Shown here piece after piece: positions 1 to 6,475 of a DNA stretch of 7,438 nt; position 1 is the stretch's first letter; each line of letters begins with the position of its first letter. Source of the DNA: Flectobacillus sp. (GTDB lineage Bacteria; Bacteroidota; Bacteroidia; Cytophagales; Spirosomataceae). Where the stretch lies: NCBI GenBank assembly GCA_029865665.1, contig JARXAV010000152.1, positions 1-7,438 of the forward strand. The letters are read 5' to 3'. Made by a program: the position numbers and the translations under genes. The notes beneath the pieces were generated by a model. It saw only the letters and a program-made list of their open reading frames with translations. It ran no database searches and had not been told where the DNA came from.

Positions 1-122
1 TATTGCTCCTTGCCAAAGTAAGTTAGTAATAATGGAACCGAAAGAAAACTATATCCAGCTCCAATAACATTAGAAATAATACTCCAAGCAACACCACCAA
101 ATATATTTTTAAAACCTTTCAT
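1..122 (-). CDS. Wzx-type polysaccharide flippase, N-terminal fragment (runs off left edge)
   Basis: Forty codons are visible from an ATG at 122; the rest lies beyond the left edge. The peptide begins MKGFKNIFGGVAWSIISN and continues with a hydrophobic stretch and PLLLTYFGKEQ. This layout, a short basic start, then Gly-Val-Ala-Trp-Ser, then a membrane helix ending in PLLL-x-x-F-G-K-E, is the usual N-terminus of Wzx/MOP-family oligosaccharide flippases. Those proteins move lipid-linked repeat units across the inner membrane. The start lies 20 nt after the stop of the glycosyltransferase upstream, so the two are probably co-transcribed. Family assignment rests on this N-terminal segment and the context only. 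Confidence 0.75.
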   Translation of the reverse strand, partial: MKGFKNIFGGVAWSIISNVIGAGYSFLSVPLLLTYFGKEQ

Positions 123-142
123 TTGAATTTTATGTTAATACC

Positions 143-1414
143 TTAACTTTCTAACAGTTCTTTGTATTGGTTTATTCCCATTCCAATAGTATTTTGTAAT
201 AAGTATTCTATCTCAGTATTGAGTACTGTAATATTTGTTGTTTTGAAAAAAACTATTTTTGCTTGTAGGCTCTCAGCATCATGAAAGTAGTCATCTAAAC
301 CTATAAATGACTCGTTTTCAGAAGGCTCATACCTCAAACAAATCAAATTATAATACATGGCTTCATAATATGCAGTAGAGTTATTTACTATGGCAAAATC
401 GTAGTTATCACTTTCTAATAATTCTGTTAAACTTTCTTTTGTTTCTATTATCTTTAAAGTAGTATCATCACATAATTGTCTATACAGAGACACATCTAAA
501 GAAGGATGTAGTTTCAAACAAAACAATATATTCTCTTTTTTACTTATTTTACTAAGCTCCTTGATAATTTTAATATTACTTTCATGGTAAAATATACGTC
601 CTAGTAATACTATACATACTTTGAATGTTTGTTTTATAACAATAGACTTTTTCGGATACTTTGGATTACCTGCTATTAACACTTTATCGGGAGATATAGC
701 ATAATTTCTGTTTAAATCCTCAATAAAAGTTTTACCCCAAGCTAATGTATAGTCACTTACAATATTTTCTCCATTAATTACATCAATCGGTATAAAATGT
801 TTATAAGGTACGAAATAGCTATGACACAAAGAATAAGTAGGAATGCACTTTTCTTTAAAAAACTGTGTCAGTAAATTTTCTGTTGCAATAGCAGAATTAA
901 AAGTAATATATTTTTTATTCTCATGCGAAACTTTAAATTTATGCTTTTCGAGCTGGCGTTGAATACTCATATACATCGCCAATTTACTAGCTAAATACAG
1001 TTTGGTTTTAATATTGTATTTAACATGAAGCATTTTCCCAAAAACCAATACCATACTTTCTAAGACAATGCGGCAATTGATATAGAATCTGTAGGGAAGC
1101 CATTCTAAACAAACAAATGTAACAGAACTTAGGTCTTTTAACGATTCATGAATCTGACTTTCATAGTCTTTTCTTCCATAGGTATATGTACATAATTTTT
1201 CATGACTGTCAAAATCTTGTAATAAACCTCTAACAGATGGAAGTATATAGAAGCTTTCGGCAATACTTTTAAAAGAATGGCGATTGACAATTCCACTAAA
1301 TATCACCATGGCTATGTCAAACGACAATACCTTACCATAGTTGATACCTTTTCTAGTAAAAGCCAATACTTCTTTTAATTGTTGGTATTCTTCATATTGT
1401 TTGGTATTCTTCAT
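143..1414 (-). CDS. GT-B-like capsule glycosyltransferase (possible sialyltransferase or polymer transferase)
   Basis: A 423-residue soluble protein without signal peptide. The second half has the layout of GT-B surface-carbohydrate transferases related to the CDP-glycerol glycerophosphotransferase and polysialyltransferase-like groups. It has an NSAIATENLL segment followed by a Pro-Thr-Tyr strand and His (about 173-198), AWGK (225-228), AGNPKYP (248-254), KLHPSL (301-306) and NNSTAYYEA (344-352). The HP and Ser/Thr motifs are shared by several bacterial sialyltransferase families, where they contact the CMP donor. I do not see the accompanying Asp/Glu-Asp/Glu-Gly motif, so the sialyltransferase reading is inference from motifs plus the neuA/neuB neighbours. 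The N-terminal 150 residues are not recognised. The gene starts 21 nt after the stop of the lipoprotein gene and is followed after 20 nt by the flippase, which fits one operon. Another transferase specificity is equally possible. Confidence 0.7.
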   Translation of the reverse strand: MKNTKQYEEYQQLKEVLAFTRKGINYGKVLSFDIAMVIFSGIVNRHSFKSIAESFYILPSVRGLLQDFDSHEKLCTYTYGRKDYESQIHESLKDLSSVTFVCLEWLPYRFYINCRIVLESMVLVFGKMLHVKYNIKTKLYLASKLAMYMSIQRQLEKHKFKVSHENKKYITFNSAIATENLLTQFFKEKCIPTYSLCHSYFVPYKHFIPIDVINGENIVSDYTLAWGKTFIEDLNRNYAISPDKVLIAGNPKYPKKSIVIKQTFKVCIVLLGRIFYHESNIKIIKELSKISKKENILFCLKLHPSLDVSLYRQLCDDTTLKIIETKESLTELLESDNYDFAIVNNSTAYYEAMYYNLICLRYEPSENESFIGLDDYFHDAESLQAKIVFFKTTNITVLNTEIEYLLQNTIGMGINQYKELLES

Positions 1415-1435
1415 ACATATATATTATTCAGCCAT

Positions 1436-2734
1436 CTAAAAAGGCAGTTTTACAAAAACTATTTCTCCCGTACTATTAGCATTAAATCGTCTAGTATCTG
1501 TAGTAAAAGTTAAATAAAATTTATCCTTATATTTATATAGAGATGGGTAATGACATCCATAAGGACTTTTAATTTTTATTTTGACCGCATTACCACATAT
1601 TTCAGAGTTTTTACCATATCGTATTTCCAACACAGTGCGATCAGTTGTAGAAACAAAACTTTCATTAGTATTCCATATTGTTAAGTATCCATCATTTATC
1701 TTGTTGAAGTTAGGCTTTGTGGCTCTAATATTAAATTGACAGGCCTCATTTAGAGAGTATGGAGTAGAAAAGTTTAGACCTTTATTTGTACTTTTTGACC
1801 AAACCATACCTCCTAAACTATTACGTCCTAACATTAGAATTTCATTTTTTTCATTAATAATAAAAGCTGCCTCTACATTTTGGCTATTATATTTAGGGTT
1901 AATATTGCTAGGGTCAGGAGTTCCTAATAGGTTGAATGTTTTTCCTTGATCATCGGTTTTCGCAATTATAGTAGTTCCTTCATCTGTTTTCCAATTTACA
2001 GTAAACTTGCCAATAGTAAGACCTGTTAAAAAACTATCTTCCATCTCAACAGGTTCGGATGTCATAAACATAAAATCAGTACTAAGCCTGTAGTTCTCTC
2101 CTAAGATAACTTTAAGACTCTTTCTTACGTTTACAATATCAAAATCAATTAGACTAAGGTTATCGGTAACTATTTTACAAATTTTAGGTTCAGAAATGTT
2201 TTTAGTTTTTATATCAAAATCTCGGTAATAATATTTTGATACTCCTTTCTGATAGACCATACTAAGTATTCTTATTGAACCCTCTTTAGTTCTAAACAAT
2301 ACAGGTGTGTAACATGGATATTCATTATCAAATTTAACCCCATTAGAATAGTTTATCCCCGATTTAAAAACATCATACACTACTCTGTCTCTGGGATTCT
2401 CAATATCAAATACAGACAGTCTTACGGCTTGCCCAGGAGCTCCCTCCTGTGTACTTGCATCATTACCGTAATATGCACAATAACCAATCCCATCTACAAT
2501 CAACAATTTTGAATCATGTGCATAAATTTCTCCCTCAAATTTAGAAATAGCAACCTGCTTTTTTATCAATTCATTTCCATACTGAATAGCCTGTCCTTCT
2601 GTAATATTTCTTTCCAGCAGTGACGTATCTTGAGGTATAATGGGTTCATAAGACATGGATATATCATTCTTACAACTTGAAAAAACAAGTGTACTGAATA
2701 ATAAAATATTAATAAGTAACATGATTTTTTTCAT
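1436..2734 (-). CDS. Sialidase-like beta-propeller lipoprotein
   Basis: With the start at 2734 the product is 432 residues and opens with a lipoprotein signal: MKK, a hydrophobic core, and Leu-Val-Phe-Ser-Ser-Cys, with the lipidated Cys at 21. An in-frame ATG at 2785 would add 17 residues before this signal. The 2734 start is chosen because it gives a compact SPII signal; ATG 2749 is also usable. Two Asp-box-like repeats are visible, TDDQGKTF (about 260-267) and STNKGLNF (about 315-322), the hallmark loops of sialidase/BNR propellers. Late in the protein, a His-Tyr-Pro-Ser-Leu segment followed by alternating strands (about 395-412) is reminiscent of the last blades of glycosidase-type propellers. 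The catalytic Arg triad, Tyr and Asp of sialidases cannot be assigned by eye, so it may be a binding or modified enzyme. It lies 81 nt after the synthase fusion gene and is likely membrane-anchored, outside the cytoplasm. A role in trimming or binding the locus's own sugar is inference. Confidence 0.7.
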   Translation of the reverse strand: MKKIMLLINILLFSTLVFSSCKNDISMSYEPIIPQDTSLLERNITEGQAIQYGNELIKKQVAISKFEGEIYAHDSKLLIVDGIGYCAYYGNDASTQEGAPGQAVRLSVFDIENPRDRVVYDVFKSGINYSNGVKFDNEYPCYTPVLFRTKEGSIRILSMVYQKGVSKYYYRDFDIKTKNISEPKICKIVTDNLSLIDFDIVNVRKSLKVILGENYRLSTDFMFMTSEPVEMEDSFLTGLTIGKFTVNWKTDEGTTIIAKTDDQGKTFNLLGTPDPSNINPKYNSQNVEAAFIINEKNEILMLGRNSLGGMVWSKSTNKGLNFSTPYSLNEACQFNIRATKPNFNKINDGYLTIWNTNESFVSTTDRTVLEIRYGKNSEICGNAVKIKIKSPYGCHYPSLYKYKDKFYLTFTTDTRRFNANSTGEIVFVKLPF

Positions 2735-2815
2735 TTGAGAGAGACGCATTATATATTTAGGATTTATAGAATGGTAATCTATCACAAAATAATTTTGGAT
2801 ACATTATCTATAAGT

Positions 2816-4387
2816 TTAATTACTTTTTTCATTTGGTACATATTTGTGATGTTCTTTAGCATGAACCTTTTTTTCTTTTTCTCCACATATAATCGTTGCT
2901 TTTTTAACATCTTCGACAAATTGTCTTAACTCTCCTTTAGAAATATCTAATGCAACACTATCAAAATGTACCCAATCTAAATTCCCTAACTTAACATGTT
3001 TTTCTATCATCAATGCTCCAGCACTAATTGCCATTTGTGATGCTAATGCTCCTACATCATGGCTTGAATAACCAGGAATAATATTAGAGAAACGTTCATG
3101 TCTTATTTCATTGTAATGACGAATGACTGCAATGTTACAAGCATCAGGGGGTGCTGGATAAGAGGAAGTACATTGTAATAAATAAAGTAATCTATTATTT
3201 GATGTAAATTCGTTTAGTACAAATTCTTCATATTCTTTATCTGTAAAACCTGTAGATACTACAATATCTCCATCAAAAGTATCAGCAACATGCTTTAAGT
3301 AGTTTCTATGATTAGAAATGGTGCTTGGAAGTTTGATAAGCGGTAGATTGTATTGTAATATATATTCATAAGAGTTTTTATCTAAGACAGAGGTAAACCA
3401 AAAAATCTCGTTCTTTCTACATTCATCAATCAATACCCTAAACAAATCATCTGTAAGCTCGACTGATCTACGGTAATGCCCTAACGTGTTACCAAAGGGT
3501 GATTTATAAGGCTTGGCTAGTTCAGCTTCACTATAAAAAGTATCTACATCTCTTCTTTGGACTTTGATAATATCAGCACCTTCATCTTTTGCCATACGAA
3601 TCATGGTTCTAAGACGCTTTTCGTCCCCGATATGGTTATTGGTTAATTCAGCCACAACCATAGGAATACCTGCAAAAATCTTTTCCTTTACGCCTAAATA
3701 TAATTCGTTGTTACTTTTATGCTCAACAAAGTCAGTAAAATTTCCTTGGTTAAAGAGACCAATAGAAATATCGCTGTAGGGCTTACGTCCAACATGAACC
3801 AAATTGATAGAAGGTAAATCTGTTTCAATATACGACTTTATTCGTACAAACGTATCTTCTTGTGTACGCAAAACAGCATCTCTAAACAGTTGGCTATGTC
3901 CAGAAAAATCTTCAATTAAAGTAGCATTAGAATCACTACCGAAATCAAAGCCTAAAAAGTATATGTCTAGCTTTCTATTCAACTCTTTTGCCATTACAAC
4001 GCCTAAACGAATGGCCGATAAGAATAAAAAGTCTGAAATAAACAATTCGTCTCCATGAGCTGAAAACAAATAACTCTCTGTAGTTTCGTAGGTATCTGGA
4101 AAATATGGTACTTGAATTCTGTTAACAGATTCGGGCATTTGTTTATCCGAAACATAGCAACCAGCCTTAAAGCCGTTTTCTTTGATACTCTGATAAGCCC
4201 ATAAGCTGTGTACTAAAGCAATATCACCTGCGTAATATCGCTCAGAGTCGTTAATGTTAATAACAACGCCGTCTTCCAGACGACTTCTTGCTATTTTACC
4301 AAGGCTTGCACCTTTACCTAGTACGTAAACTCTATCGGTTTTGGATTTTGAAAATATATTTCTGATTTGGGTCGAGAAGTTCTCCAT
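2816..4387 (-). CDS. Fusion: GT42/Cst-like sialyltransferase domain + NeuB-type nonulosonate synthase
   Basis: A 523-residue two-domain protein. Residues 18-205 form a Rossmann-like domain: YVLGKGASLGKI (21-32), ININDSERYY (43-52), a central hydrophobic segment with SAIRLGVVMA (124-133), YFLGFDFG (143-150) and FSGHSQL (161-167). Order and spacing match GT42 CMP-sialyltransferases such as Campylobacter Cst-II (GNGPSL, Asn loop, SGxDFY, GHS with the catalytic His). The GNG asparagine is Lys here, and DUF115/MAF-type domains have a similar fold. Residues 240-510 are a NeuB domain: AELTNNHIGD (246-255), IIKVQRRD (273-280), YKSPFGNTLGHYRRSVEL (294-311), VVSTGF (376-381), LQCTSSYPAPP (404-414), GYSSHDVG (439-446) and IEKHV (461-465). 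The His in SSHD and in EKH correspond to the two metal-binding His of NeuB. NeuB condenses phosphoenolpyruvate with a hexosamine such as ManNAc to a C9 acid. The usual C-terminal SAF domain is absent; the protein ends soon after the barrel. Its ATG lies inside the end of the phosphatase gene (56-nt overlap), suggesting translational coupling. Confidence 0.85.
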   Translation of the reverse strand: MENFSTQIRNIFSKSKTDRVYVLGKGASLGKIARSRLEDGVVININDSERYYAGDIALVHSLWAYQSIKENGFKAGCYVSDKQMPESVNRIQVPYFPDTYETTESYLFSAHGDELFISDFLFLSAIRLGVVMAKELNRKLDIYFLGFDFGSDSNATLIEDFSGHSQLFRDAVLRTQEDTFVRIKSYIETDLPSINLVHVGRKPYSDISIGLFNQGNFTDFVEHKSNNELYLGVKEKIFAGIPMVVAELTNNHIGDEKRLRTMIRMAKDEGADIIKVQRRDVDTFYSEAELAKPYKSPFGNTLGHYRRSVELTDDLFRVLIDECRKNEIFWFTSVLDKNSYEYILQYNLPLIKLPSTISNHRNYLKHVADTFDGDIVVSTGFTDKEYEEFVLNEFTSNNRLLYLLQCTSSYPAPPDACNIAVIRHYNEIRHERFSNIIPGYSSHDVGALASQMAISAGALMIEKHVKLGNLDWVHFDSVALDISKGELRQFVEDVKKATIICGEKEKKVHAKEHHKYVPNEKSN

Positions 4388-5012
4388 GATATTCTTGATT
4401 ATTTACAGTAACTGATAAACCATTTTCTAATGCTAGATTCAAACCAGGTATAATATCCCATACTTTAGCACCCTTGGGATTTTCAAAGCTGTAGAAGGAA
4501 CCCGTAACAACATTATACATATTATATACGGCACAACCAATGATGCGATACTCAAAACCTGGTTCTAATTTTAGAATATCTTCTTTGGTTAAGCTAGATG
4601 ATATACCTGCTATTCTGGATTCAAACTTTTGGAAACTGTCACCCGTTTTCAAATAGCAATCTAATTCGGGTAAAGCAAGCATAGATTCCTTATGCTTTCC
4701 ATTCTCATACACGCACAAGGCAACACCCCACTCTTTTAGCCCTGAAGTGAAATTTTCTGTACCATCAATTGGATCAAGAATAAATACTTTGTCTTTTTTC
4801 CAGTTAATGCTGTTTTCTTCTGGTGACTCTTCTGATACCAATCCGTATTCCGAGTAATTTGTCCTTAGAAAGGTTTTGACTAATGATTCACAAAATAAAT
4901 CTCCTTCTGTAACATAGCTATTATCCTCCTTCAAGATTTTTTTAGTTCTTTTACTCAAAATCTCATCTAAATTTGTAATTATTAAACTGTTTACCTTAGT
5001 ACAAATTGACAT
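4332..5012 (-). CDS. Inositol-monophosphatase-family sugar phosphatase
   Basis: A 226-residue cytoplasmic protein, somewhat shorter than typical IMPase members (about 260-270). The metal-dependent phosphatase signature is intact: SYVTEGD (32-38), VSEES with the acidic ligands (59-63), DPIDGTENF (80-88, the family's motif A) and KVWDIIPG (183-190, motif B with the Asp ligand). Family members dephosphorylate inositol phosphates, 3'-phosphoadenosine phosphate or sugar phosphates. Here it sits 11 nt after the CMP-nonulosonate synthetase gene and overlaps the synthase fusion by 56 nt. The natural inference is removal of phosphate from a sugar intermediate of this pathway, for example a nonulosonate 9-phosphate. 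That substrate is not shown by the sequence. Known sialate-9-phosphate phosphatases are mostly HAD enzymes, so this would be a replacement. Confidence 0.82.
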   Translation of the reverse strand: MSICTKVNSLIITNLDEILSKRTKKILKEDNSYVTEGDLFCESLVKTFLRTNYSEYGLVSEESPEENSINWKKDKVFILDPIDGTENFTSGLKEWGVALCVYENGKHKESMLALPELDCYLKTGDSFQKFESRIAGISSSLTKEDILKLEPGFEYRIIGCAVYNMYNVVTGSFYSFENPKGAKVWDIIPGLNLALENGLSVTVNNQEYHGELLDPNQKYIFKIQNR

Positions 5013-5023
5013 AGTTTTACCTT

Positions 5024-5689
5024 TTAATATAATGTTCCTTCATTTTTTAATAGAGTATATATTTGTTCCCCAATGAAAAAGTCAAGTGGAGTATCTATAT
5101 CCAGACCTTCAACATGTGAAACGGCATGTATCTTGGGATTAGGGCCAATTATAGTTTTATACTTTACCAATGTTTCTTTTGATAAAAGGCAAAGTCCAAA
5201 GTTAATTGCTAGAACATCTGTAAGCTCTTGGCTTTTAGGATGTCTATCTAGACTAAAATTCAGAGGTGTGTCTCCACGCCATAAAAACTCTTTTACAACA
5301 CTAGCTGTTACAATACTTCTATCTAGCTCATAATCAAAAGCTTCGACACACTTTGTAAATGTTTCTACTTTAATAAAGGGTGATGTTACAGGTGTATAAG
5401 CAATAATATCCGAGTTTGTTGTTTTTCCTAAATACCAAAAATAATCGTTTGCAGGGCATTCAGACGACGCATAGAATGGTTCTCTTCTATGAAAACTTAT
5501 ACCATTTTTTTTTGCAATTTCTATAGCTGCCTCAGAATCCGTATTTACAACTATTTCACTAAATGCTGACACTTTCATTAAAACATCTATTTTATGTTGT
5601 AATAAGTTAGTATCGCCGAATGGTTTTATATTTTTGTCTTTTACTCTTTCAGAACCTGCTCTGATGGGAATAACCGCTGTAATTTTCAT
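5024..5689 (-). CDS. neuA: CMP-nonulosonate (acylneuraminate) cytidylyltransferase, NeuA type
   Basis: A 221-residue enzyme of the NeuA/KdsB nucleotidyltransferase group, full length for a single-domain member. It activates a nonulosonic acid with CTP to give the CMP-sugar used by sialyltransferases. The N-terminal nucleotide loop IPIRAGSERVKDKNIKPFG (7-25) corresponds to the family's IPARxGSKxxxxKN. TPVTSPF (99-105) matches the conserved (Q)PTSPL segment, and VEGLDIDTPLDF (193-204) holds the C-terminal Asp residues that bind the metal. The loop and the ID(T/S)xxD ending favour NeuA over KdsB, and the NeuB domain two genes downstream supports this. The exact acid (Neu5Ac, legionaminic, Kdn or other) is unresolved. 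ATG at 5689 is the first gene of the cassette; 32 nt before it ends a short Wzc-like tail. The next gene starts 11 nt after its stop. Confidence 0.85.
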   Translation of the reverse strand: MKITAVIPIRAGSERVKDKNIKPFGDTNLLQHKIDVLMKVSAFSEIVVNTDSEAAIEIAKKNGISFHRREPFYASSECPANDYFWYLGKTTNSDIIAYTPVTSPFIKVETFTKCVEAFDYELDRSIVTASVVKEFLWRGDTPLNFSLDRHPKSQELTDVLAINFGLCLLSKETLVKYKTIIGPNPKIHAVSHVEGLDIDTPLDFFIGEQIYTLLKNEGTLY

Positions 5690-5721
5690 ATTATAATTGT
5701 AAATGTTTTAATAGCCTTGTA

Positions 5722-5814
5722 TTACATTTTTTCTCTTCCTTCATAGTTACCGTAGTCATAATAACCTGCTGATTTAAAGTCAACACCATTGAAAATTAAG
5801 ATATAATATTTGAA
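5722..5814 (-). pseudogene. Remnant of the tyrosine-rich C-terminus of a second Wzc-type kinase
   Basis: Thirty in-frame codons follow a TAA (5815-5817) and end in TAA at 5722-5724. No start codon is suitably placed. The core reads FNGVDFKSAGYYDYGNYEG and ends GREKM. In Wzc-type kinases the last strand before the tail reads Val-x-N-(D/G)-V and is followed by a Tyr/Gly cluster. The resident kinase at 6520 has VVYNGVKGSSTYGYGYGYG at the same place. The similarity is to the same protein region, but the sequence is clearly different, so this is not a recent duplicate. It probably marks the end of a donor kinase gene carried in with neuA. The match is short, and chance resemblance in AT-rich DNA remains possible. 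Confidence 0.5.
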
Positions 5815-6258
5815 TTAACACGTTTAACTTATTTTCAACATAACATAGATCAACTCAATTGTCACTTTTAATCAGGGTAAACGCATTATATGTATATTGT
5901 GATCAGGCATAGGGAATAGTGCTTCTTTCTCTTTTTTGCAATAGGAGCAAGTATGAATTTCCTTTAATCATCTGTTGCAGTTTAATCCCAACAAACGCTC
6001 TTTCTTTGTGCGGAATAGCCCAAATTAGTCCCCCCATTTTATTTATCTACCATTACCTTAAAGAAGTACCTTTTGATACTCAACAAGGGCTTTCGATCCA
6101 GTCATTAATCAAAGATATAGTTTATGTTTGGTTAAATATATAGGATAGCAAGTATTTTTGGAAAGAAAATGAGTAAGCGGTCGAAAACTTAAAAGCAGAT
6201 AAAATGAAGTACATAGCGTAAAGAATATTTTGAACTTTTCTAAGATTACATTTCTTAC
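5815..6258. other. Long non-coding or degraded stretch between wzc and neuA
   Basis: Apart from the 44-codon frame at 5903-6037, I see no convincing gene, tRNA-like fold or repeat here. The minus-strand frame after the stop of the 6259-6393 ORF stays open to a TGA near 6108 but lacks a start and reads as hydrophobic, low-specificity peptide. A TATCTTTG on the minus strand (6110-6117) matches the Bacteroidota -7 promoter pattern TAnnTTTG, but no TTTG/TTG partner is seen about 20 bp upstream, so it is not called as a promoter. If the cassette has its own promoter, it should lie in this stretch. Confidence 0.4.
5903..6037 (-). CDS. Unrecognised 44-codon ORF, perhaps a gene fragment
   Basis: An ATG at 6037, preceded by an in-frame TAG, opens 44 codons. 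The peptide has balanced, protein-like composition (IWAIPHKERAFVGIKLQQ, then a Leu-rich stretch and a basic QKRER segment). I do not recognise a family, and there is no signal peptide or convincing ribosome binding site. It lies on the same strand as the flanking genes, between the end of the kinase and neuA, and may be debris from a lost gene. An antisense reading frame covers the same DNA, so coding status is uncertain. Confidence 0.25.
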   Translation of the reverse strand: MGGLIWAIPHKERAFVGIKLQQMIKGNSYLLLLQKRERSTIPYA

Positions 6259-6393
6259 TTAATACCCCTCATTCATGGTAACAAAAGGAACTGCTCTAGC
6301 ATTTATCGTATCTTTTTCTACGTAGTCCCATAAAGAAAACGCTAACCAGATGGGTTTCTGATTAGCGCTTGAATTTTGCATCTGCATAGACAT
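6259..6393 (-). CDS. Unrecognised 44-codon ORF downstream of wzc
   Basis: The frame opens directly after an in-frame TGA with three closely spaced Met codons (6393, 6387, 6381) and ends with TAA. The middle reads KPIWLAFSLWDYVEKDT. Two tryptophans and the mixed charged/hydrophobic composition look more like real protein than random AT-rich sequence. I do not recognise the family. It could be a small gene or the C-terminal remnant of a larger one, since the only ATGs are at the very edge of the frame. It overlaps a strong hairpin (6340-6367), so either the hairpin is a by-product of the codons or the ORF is fortuitous. Confidence 0.35.
   Translation of the reverse strand: MSMQMQNSSANQKPIWLAFSLWDYVEKDTINARAVPFVTMNEGY
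6330..6367 (-). terminator. Possible rho-independent terminator after wzc
   Basis: Read on the minus strand, a 10-bp stem CGCTAATCAG / CTGGTTAGCG (one G:U pair) with an 8-nt loop is followed at once by TTTTCTTTAT. This is a good intrinsic-terminator layout and would end the kinase transcript before the neuA cassette. On the plus strand the G:U pair becomes a C/A mismatch and no T-run follows, so the signal is directional. It lies inside the small ORF at 6259-6393, which weakens one of the two calls. Confidence 0.45.
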
Positions 6394-6475
6394 TCACCTA
6401 CATTATCTTTTATAAAGACAATCTACTCCCTATTTGGGATAAATCAACTAAGATGATTTTATGTCGTATAGGATT

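Noticed and set aside
2735..2785. ATG at 2785 as start of the lipoprotein
   Set aside because: It would place 17 extra polar residues before a complete lipoprotein signal that starts at 2734; possible but less likely.
2735..2929. Plus-strand ORF rich in Phe, Ile and Tyr
   Set aside because: It lies over the end of the synthase fusion and the lipoprotein start on the other strand; the hydrophobicity comes from AT-rich antisense codons.
3564..4058. Two plus-strand ORFs opposite the synthase fusion
   Set aside because: Both are antisense to a domain with clear NeuB and GT42-like motifs and show no family features.
5073..5333. Plus-strand ORF opposite neuA
   Set aside because: Antisense shadow of a well-supported cytidylyltransferase.
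6123..6130. TATGTTTG on the plus strand as a Bacteroidota -7 promoter element
   Set aside because: No -33 partner at the right distance and no supported plus-strand gene follows.
5919..6143. Plus-strand 74-codon ORF in the spacer
   Set aside because: No recognisable motif, no promoter or ribosome binding site, opposite in direction to every supported gene, and overlapped by a minus-strand frame that looks as plausible.
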